The position numbers and the translations under genes are program-made. A stretch of DNA of 14,085 nucleotides from Cephalothrix simula (taxonomy: Eukaryota > Nemertea > Palaeonemertea > Archinemertea > Cephalotrichidae). Below the pieces are notes generated by a model. It saw only the letters and a program-made list of their open reading frames with translations, made no database searches and was not told the DNA's origin. The stretch lies in the NCBI GenBank assembly GCA_035591015.1, contig JAXIUW010083339.1, positions 1-14,085 on the forward strand, written 5' to 3'. Below, in pieces: positions 9,201 through 14,085 of the stretch. Position 1 is the first letter of the stretch; every line of letters begins with the position of its first letter.

Positions 9201-12200
9201 TGCTACTGCCGTATTTGAAAATGGACATTTTTCCATTTCTAGCTCTCCAGTCGAGGTTTGTCATAATTTTAATTATCGATTATTGGATAATATTGAACAA
9301 TTAATGCCACGTGGTTATGGTTCCGAATCAAACGATAGAACTGACCATTTGAAACATAATTTGGAGTCTTTAAATTATCATCAAAAACTTCGTCAATCAA
9401 TGGACACCCGAACTCTGTGCGAAGATGTTGAAAAGTCAAATAAGACGCTTGTTTCAGATAGTACTCAAGCTAAATGCAAGCTGAAGCCTTTGTTTTTGCA
9501 TAAAAGAAGTAACAGATCTGTCAATTTTGACAGAGTTGAACAGAAATATATCCAGGCGATTGATGAAAATAACGAGACTGGAGAAGGAAATAATTTAAAC
9601 GATAAAGAAGAACCCATAAAATCAGAATCTGTGAAATCAATGGCGAGTAAGAAAGATCCTGTTTTAGTTGCAGCAGAAGAAAAAGATTCCCTTTCCAAAA
9701 TATTACCAGGCAAACCAGAGGAACATAGTTTATCAACTAAAAAAGCTGAATTCGCTAATGATTCTATTAAAAAATGTGACCAACCAAAGCCTAAGTTTTC
9801 AATCAAAAGAAATGAAAATGGATCTAAACATGCTAAAACCGAAATTGCTGTTGTAACTCATAATCAATCTAAGGCAACTTTGCCAATAGATCAAGAAAAT
9901 ATCAGTTCTGATCCAGCTTTAAAAAGCGTTATTGAATCAGAAAGTAAAGAAATGGCAAATAAGACTAATAGTATTTTGGAGAGTAATAAAAATGAAGAAA
10001 CAGAAATAGTCTCAAATTCAATCATTGAAGATAAGGTGAATGCAACAGTGGCTCATTATAGTAAGGTGAAAACTCTTGCCAATCCCACGATTAAAGTGCC
10101 GTCCTCAACATTTTTTTGTGAAACTTTTTTACCTGATAATCAGTTACAAAGTTGGAAAGAGTCGGCTTTCTCTGGAAAGAAGTCTTCTATTTCTTCTTTA
10201 GCAGATGTAACATCATTGCCTCTGGCAAAGCAAGTGTATTTACAAAAATATTATAACAATTATCCATTATGTATCGTCAATAAAATGCATCCTTCAGCAC
10301 AAGAAGAAAACTACTCTGACTATTCACTGTTTCAATCGGAATTAGCTTCAGGTAAGCAAAGTCAAACAAAAGACAATACCCGTGTTGTAACAGTATTGGT
10401 GAAAGGGGTTAAAAGGAAAATAAAAATGTCTGAAGAGATTTATCAAGAAAAGCTAAAGAAACAGAAAAAGGGATTAGCGGCAAAACCAACTGCAATGCCT
10501 AACAATGGAAGCCAAGATGCAATAAAAAATGAAAGTACTCAGAAAGTTGATAAGCTAAAAACAAAGGAATCAGCTGTAATAAACTTGACGCCAAATGATA
10601 TTAGGGATTCAAAGCAATACACTAATGCTAAGTCTTCTTTTCAACGTCAGCCATCTCAACATGACGAGTTTTCGCCATCTAAAGAAGAACTGTCAGACAA
10701 AACACCTTTATTGGAACACCCTAAACCAATTTCAAGTGTCAAACCAATGATTCGAGAAACAGCTACCGAGGTTAGCACTAAAACCTCTCAAGAGCAGGAA
10801 ACGTCAGGTAGATGTTCAAACCGAAACGTTTTACAAAAACAGCTTAGTGAAACACTTTCAATGATTGAAGCTACAGTTATTGCAGCCAACTCCCATTTTC
10901 AAAAGGATTTAGAGAAATTAAGATGTCCTTTACCTGTCTCAGATGACAGAATTGCTTTAGCATCATCAAATCGACCTTCTCTTGAAGTTGAAGAGTCAAA
11001 TAATAGCCGAAAATATACTGAATGGAACCTGCATTATTTAAGTGATATTGATAAGGCGAGCGAATCAGTGAAAGTCTGCAAGGATGGTGAAAGAGCATAT
11101 GCCAGAACTCCTGCTGGAAAAATACAGGAACATGCTCGTCGACAATGTGGAACTTTGGGGAATTTAGTTGCAAATGCTGGTGTTGGTGCTTCCTCGAAAA
11201 CTCCGATGTTAAGAGATGAGGATCATCAAAGTAGACGAAAATGTAGTCGTCAACTACGTATTAAATCCTCTCTAAGACGTGAGCCCGACAAAGCTCCCGC
11301 AAGATATCGCTCTGGTTCAGAATACATGAACGAAGGTCAAGATTTAGATCTAGCCTATTCAGACATTTCATCTGATTTGTCTGATAATTTTGAAGATTTG
11401 CTGTTTAAAGAAAGAAAAACTGAGCGTAAGGATCATCCTAATGCTACGTTCCATACTTTTTCAACTGACCCATGTGAGGTGATTGTCACAGAGTTTCCTG
11501 AATATTACAAAGAATCGGATTTAAAAACAGAGTTCGCAAGATTTGGAATAATTGTTGACAAGCCAGTTATAACTTGTGTCAAGAATCCAAAAACGAATGA
11601 ATTTGATGCCGTTGCAAAAATAGTTTTTGTTGAAGCAACTGATGCTCGCTGTGCATGCTCATTTATAAATGGCAAAGTATTAAACAAAGAAGGTAAATCT
11701 TACAGGCTTGCTTGTCAATCGGCCCATGATTACTTTAACCCTACTCTTACCTATGTTAATAAGGAAATCAGGTCGCCTAGTCCTGAAGATCAACATGGGC
11801 CTCCAATACCGGTTCCGAAACGTATTTTGCAACGAAAGAGCGATGTAAGATCCTCTTCCATAAGGGACCGAGCACATTCTCATCTTAGAATAAGATCACG
11901 TATTGCCAAAGGAACAAATGATGGTGTTTACAGAGGCCCTATTCAAAAGCGTATGCATCGCCAGCTATTTCACTATTCCAACCCATGGTTATCTTCTGAA
12001 ACATCTGATATCGATTTCAATTTGGGCTACAGAAGGCTATCTGCAAGCGATAGTCACACTTGGTATCGATCCGAATCTAAAGTGAGGGGAGATTCTCGGT
12101 CACCCGCTGTTCTATCATTTACCAGAGGTGAAAAAAGGTCAAGGTCAAGGTCACCTTTGACAGAAAGAGAGCAATCAGCTCCTTCACGACTTGAAATAAA

Positions 12201-12264
12201 TGGTCAGGAAGATAATAGTGCCAGAAAACAATGTGTAGACTACATTTTACAGAATTTCTCGTGA
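3245..12264 (+). CDS. Giant 3' terminal coding exon: C2H2 zinc-finger and multi-RRM protein (5' incomplete)
   Basis: This single exon encodes at least 3005 residues (residue 1 = AAC at 3247) and ends at TGA 12262-12264. The frame runs back through GNSESNQASNVG to the acceptor. TTG at 3325 is an ordinary leucine, and the first in-frame ATG, near 3451, lies inside a helical segment, so the start is upstream. Order by residue: helical regions about 55-142 and 447-630; disordered acidic stretch with SUMO-interaction-like VEVIQI (665) and VVIDI (807); lysine-rich cluster 874-882; C2H2 block 1442-1703; RRMs about 1762-1831, 1842-1918 and 1939-2008; disordered Lys/Ser/Glu-rich linker; fourth RRM about 2744-2830; SRSRS at 2965-2969. 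No signal peptide or membrane segment is visible in the part present. The domains imply a nuclear nucleic-acid-binding scaffold, possibly in RNA processing or chromatin. I do not recognise the family, so function is inference. Confidence 0.93.
7570..8355 (+). other. C2H2 zinc-finger block within the giant protein
   Basis: Fingers by first and last ligand: F1 7570-7644 (C-x2-C-x12-H with a long H-x7-H); F2 from 7654, cysteine pair present but the histidine pair incomplete; F3 7762-7824; F4 7876-7941; F5 7963-8025; F6 8047-8109, a C2HC form ending in Cys; F7 8137-8202; F8 8239-8301; F9 from 8311, a degenerate cysteine/histidine cluster ending at 8355. F3-F5, F7 and F8 fit C-x2-C-x12-H-x3/4-H. 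Linkers are long and irregular and lack the TGEKP consensus of tandem DNA-reading fingers, which leaves RNA or protein binding open. Confidence 0.92.
8530..9270 (+). other. Three consecutive divergent RRMs within the giant protein
   Basis: RRM1 (about 8530-8739) has a first strand IVVKSL, a helix ending LFAKFGKIEVV and third strand EAHVRY. RRM2 (about 8770-9000) has FCLFVQVIGARI, FKDIGGVDRCYV and AALLYMFF. RRM3 (about 9061-9270) has VVVKNLPLYC, VFGKFGWISRI and TAFLTF. The FGKI/FGWI turns and beta-alpha-beta spacing identify the fold. The RNP1 strands lack the usual basic-Gly-aromatic pattern, as in PTB/hnRNP L-type or matrin-type RRMs, so RNA contacts may be non-canonical. RRM2 is the weakest call. 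Confidence 0.82.
11476..11736 (+). other. Fourth, C-terminal RRM within the giant protein
   Basis: The segment starts EVIVTEFPEYYKESDLKTEF, continues with ARFGIIVDKPVI and the third-strand region AVAKIVFVEATDA, and closes with a helix and SYRLACQ. The layout, including a long loop between the second and third strands and the INGKVLNKEGK turn, fits an RRM. It stands about 735 residues from the other three, near the arginine-serine tail, so it may act separately, for example in protein-protein contacts. Confidence 0.72.
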
Positions 12265-12450
12265 ATGCGTATGAGTTGTTCATCAATTTATTTTCCTTTA
12301 ACCTTTAATTAATTACATGAAACTGTTCACAATAGTTTCGTTCAATACTTTGAGTTTCAAGGTACGATATCTGGCTGCAGTTTTCCCGCCCGAGAATAGT
12401 CTGCTGACGTTATTCGCACTCAAGGAATAAAGATGAAAACAAGCGATTTG
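12265..12450 (+). other. Probable 3' UTR of the giant gene
   Basis: The region follows the TGA stop directly and has no open frame of note. It contains TTTCCCGCC at 12382-12390, which matches the E2F consensus but may be chance. It ends just after an AATAAA hexamer, with a G/T-containing stretch (about 12450-12470) that could serve as the downstream element for cleavage. Confidence 0.55.
12426..12431 (+). terminator. Polyadenylation signal AATAAA
   Basis: This is the first canonical hexamer after the stop codon, 162 bp downstream, giving a short 3' UTR for a very large mRNA. Further hexamers at 12859-12864 and 13169-13174 could be alternative signals. Confidence 0.6.
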
Positions 12451-13315
12451 GGCAGTGGAAAGGCCATTTTATGGGCCGATTAGATTGAGATTGGTTTTAT
12501 AAACGTGGGAAGGTTTTAAGAATGAATTATTTATTTTGATTGAATGTGTGTAACCCCGAACTCTCGAAATTCACATTACTTAGGTTTGTGTTTGGTTTTT
12601 GGAACAGTCCTAACACATAATTGCAGATGATAAATGTTTATTAATAATTAGTATTCACAGAAATTATACTTAGCCTCTCCGATTCATGATGTGGCCACAG
12701 CTGTTTCGACAATACATTGAACGCTTAAAATTAATCGAATCGGAAAATACATAAGGTTAACACAGTTTTACCTATCGGAATACAATTCTTGTCACCACCT
12801 AATATAGACCCCCAATATAAAGATTAAATGTATTACCTTAAAAATTTTTCCGGTGATAAATAAAATTAAATCAGACAAATAAGTGCCATTTTTAAGAATT
12901 TACAAAAACATCAAGAACACTGAAAAATATTTATTTTCTTATTTTTTTGAGAAATCATTTTTAAAAAAAAGGCTCGTAGTTTTAAACCCTCAGTACATGT
13001 ATATTTTCCCCTGGGATATCATTATTTTTTTAGGACAAAAACTCACCAAAAAAAATCCTGAATTATCTTGAAGTTTGCGAAGTTTGAATATTTTTAGAAA
13101 AATCTCGGAAACAAAAAAAAATTTTGCTGTCGAATTGGGTGAGCCATGTAGTTTTTCGTCTCAAAAAGAATAAACTCCAAAACTATATAGTGTTAGCTCC
13201 ATATAGTCACATATTATTCCATTGACTTTAAACTGTAAACTGTATTATTGACCATTATTAATTTCACTCCTTCCCGAAGTTCTTCGTGAAGTGAACTAAA
13301 GGTGAAGGTCACACT
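12451..13315. other. AT-rich spacer
   Basis: No gene, tRNA or recognisable transposon is seen. AATAAA hexamers occur at 12859-12864 and 13169-13174. A 62-codon open frame at 12883-13071 is AT-driven and low-complexity. An imperfect inverted stretch rich in TTC/GAA triplets lies near 13262-13295 but falls short of a regular heat-shock element. Confidence 0.5.
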
Positions 13316-13321
13316 GTCTCG

Positions 13322-13331
13322 GTCACGTGAC
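13322..13331. promoter_or_regulatory. Palindromic E-box GTCACGTGAC
   Basis: This ten-base perfect palindrome matches the extended E-box (CLEAR-type) bound by MiT/TFE and USF bHLH-zip factors in animals. It lies 55 bp before a TATA-like sequence. Binding is inferred from the consensus only. Confidence 0.4.
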
Positions 13332-13385
13332 TAAGTTCTGCAATTTGTAATTTCTAGCAATTATTTCTTTATTAAAGAGTCATAT

Positions 13386-13395
13386 TATATAAAAG
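13386..13395 (+). promoter_or_regulatory. TATA-box-like sequence TATATAAAAG
   Basis: This is a strong match to the TATAWAAR consensus, with an upstream E-box at 13322 and a CRE palindrome at 13498. A plus-strand start site would fall near 13415-13420. In AT-rich DNA such strings arise often, so the call rests mainly on the clustering. Confidence 0.3.
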
Positions 13396-13497
13396 TGGAT
13401 GTGTTTACTGAAAAATATTCATTACCATAACACTTATGTAGTTTTTTGTAACTTTTAGAAAGCACTTCGCGAAATTTAAAGACCGTGGGAAAAATTA

Positions 13498-13505
13498 TGA
13501 CGTCA
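13498..13505. promoter_or_regulatory. CRE palindrome TGACGTCA
   Basis: This is a perfect eight-base CREB/ATF consensus, the second in this window (the other is at 2774-2781), and sits in the promoter-like cluster downstream of the giant gene. Confidence 0.3.
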
Positions 13506-13561
13506 CATTCATTCATAAAAATTCCACTATCACGAATGTACTGTAGAAACAGCCGTGTGGC

Positions 13562-13606
13562 ATGGACAGACAATGGATAGATGAAAATGAGACCGAAAAT
13601 ACTTAG
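13562..13606 (+). other. Possible short first coding segment or upstream ORF
   Basis: ATG at 13562 stands in a fair context (GGCATGG) about 145 bp after the assumed start site of the TATA-like promoter. It opens a 14-residue frame, MDRQWIDENETENT, ending at TAG. The GT formed with the G of that TAG could be a weak donor (GTGTAA) that would avoid the stop. The peptide reads like a protein start but is too short to judge. It could equally be meaningless. Confidence 0.15.
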
Positions 13607-13650
13607 TGTAAAACCATGTGATATGTAGGCGTTTTATTGCCGTACATAAA

Positions 13651-13760
13651 TACAGTAGAACCTCTCAATTCGGGACACCGAAGGGACTAACTAAAAGTGT
13701 CCCGATTTCGCAGGTGTCCCGATTTCAGAGGTTGGTATTTTTCCCGCCAAAATCAGGTTC
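13651..13760 (+). mobile_element. pogo/Tigger-like terminal repeat with subterminal hairpin
   Basis: A TA dinucleotide (13651-13652) is followed by CAGTAGAACCTCTCAATTCG, the kind of terminus seen in pogo/Tigger members of the Tc1/mariner superfamily, which insert at TA. Bases 13659-13679 are complementary to 13713-13733 at 19 of 21 positions, forming a subterminal hairpin. GTGTCCCGATTTC occurs directly at 13697-13709 and 13714-13726. No opposite end or transposase frame is visible before the window ends, so the element is partial here or a non-autonomous derivative. The right boundary given is approximate. Confidence 0.6.
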
Positions 13761-13865
13761 AAGACTATAAAAAATAAGAAAGGCAAAATGTAGCATAACC
13801 TGTGAAATGAAACAATGTTTCTTAGATTATCCCATGTTTTTTCACGGATGATATGCATATATATG

Positions 13866-13881
13866 TATCGACATATCGACA
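13866..13881. repeat. 8-bp direct repeat, two copies
   Basis: TATCGACA is repeated in tandem at 13866-13873 and 13874-13881, within an AT-rich stretch following the pogo-like terminus. Confidence 0.8.
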
Positions 13882-13936
13882 TATTGTATCGTGTTATTGG
13901 ATTTATTTTGGTTTCATGCATTTTTGCTTTTAAAAC

Positions 13937-13962
13937 ATTTCAATGTGACATTTCAATGTGAC
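13937..13962. repeat. 13-bp tandem repeat, two copies
   Basis: ATTTCAATGTGAC occurs at 13937-13949 and 13950-13962, immediately before the inverted repeat at 13969. It may mark the junction with the next interspersed element. Confidence 0.85.
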
Positions 13963-13968
13963 ACTTTT

Positions 13969-14085
13969 TACCCCTCGGCAAAAAAATTTGCCGGAGGGGT
14001 ATAAGTATGGTCGTGTCTGTCTGTCCCCTTCCACAAAAAAGCTAAAGGCTTTTTCACAGCTTTAAATTTTGATCAAAATTTACTT
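13969..14085 (+). mobile_element. End of an interspersed element: inverted repeat plus TGTC-rich tract
   Basis: Bases 13969-13982 (TACCCCTCGGCAAA) pair with 13987-14001 (TTTGCCGGAGGGGTA), with one bulged base in the right arm. The hairpin is followed by TATAAGTATGGTCGTGTCTG and TCTGTCC. Inverted repeats leading into TCTG/TCCG tracts are a recurring pattern of short interspersed or foldback-type repeats in invertebrate genomes; the class is not certain. Further in lie a small AAAAAGC/GCTTTTT hairpin (14036-14054) and a perfect 20-base palindrome at 14063-14082 centred on TTGATCAA. The element continues past the window. Confidence 0.5.

Noticed and set aside
12382-12390. E2F consensus TTTCCCGCC
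   Set aside because: Isolated in the presumed 3' UTR with no promoter around it; a similar string occurs in the pogo-like region.
12883-13071. 62-codon plus-strand frame
   Set aside because: Dominated by Lys, Phe and Ile from AT-rich runs.
13262-13295. Heat-shock-element-like TTC/GAA array
   Set aside because: The spacing does not follow the regular nGAAnnTTCnnGAAn pattern.
13385-13573. 62-codon minus-strand frame starting MSVHATRLF
   Set aside because: Partly protein-like, but it has no recognisable domain and overlaps the promoter-like motifs on the other strand; chance is not excluded.
13691-13921. 76-codon minus-strand frame over the pogo-like end
   Set aside because: Its N-terminal-to-C-terminal content is AT-driven and it ends in the terminal-repeat hairpin; no transposase motif is present.

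Overview
This looks like invertebrate animal nuclear DNA. It is AT-rich, has a good U2-type splice acceptor, a protein with C2H2 zinc fingers and RRM domains, a canonical polyadenylation signal, and pieces of hAT-like and pogo/Tigger-like transposons. There are no bacterial operons, ribosome binding sites or phage features. I could not place it more precisely: the repeats resemble types seen in both arthropods and molluscs.

Layout. Bases 1-1002 are non-coding apart from two weak coding candidates: an open frame ending at 91 (+), and a possible minus-strand exon in a CpG-rich patch at 206-304. Bases 1003-2287 hold a tandem duplication whose second copy lacks 184 bp; the shared 518 bp appear identical. 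Bases 2291-2442 look like a decayed hAT-type transposon end with ACCGAAC-rich subterminal repeats. Bases 2443-2988 show nothing convincing. Bases 2989-3189 hold a short open frame that reads like real protein but has no usable donor site joining it to the gene downstream.

The main content is one very long exon, 3245-12264, with the splice acceptor at 3244 and a TGA stop at 12262-12264. It encodes at least 3005 residues; the true start codon lies in an upstream exon I could not find. The protein has two helical N-terminal regions, a long disordered acidic stretch with a basic nuclear-localisation-like cluster and SUMO-interaction-like motifs, a block of about nine C2H2 or C2H2-like fingers, three consecutive divergent RRMs, a second long disordered region, a fourth RRM and a short arginine-serine tail. 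This suggests a nuclear RNA-binding (possibly also DNA-binding) scaffold. I did not recognise an orthologue, and the architecture is the most interesting item in the window.

Downstream, a polyadenylation signal lies 162 bp after the stop. After an AT-rich spacer come a compact promoter-like cluster (13322-13505), a pogo/Tigger-like terminal repeat starting at 13653, and at the window edge an inverted repeat followed by a short TGTC-rich tract that looks like the end of another interspersed element.
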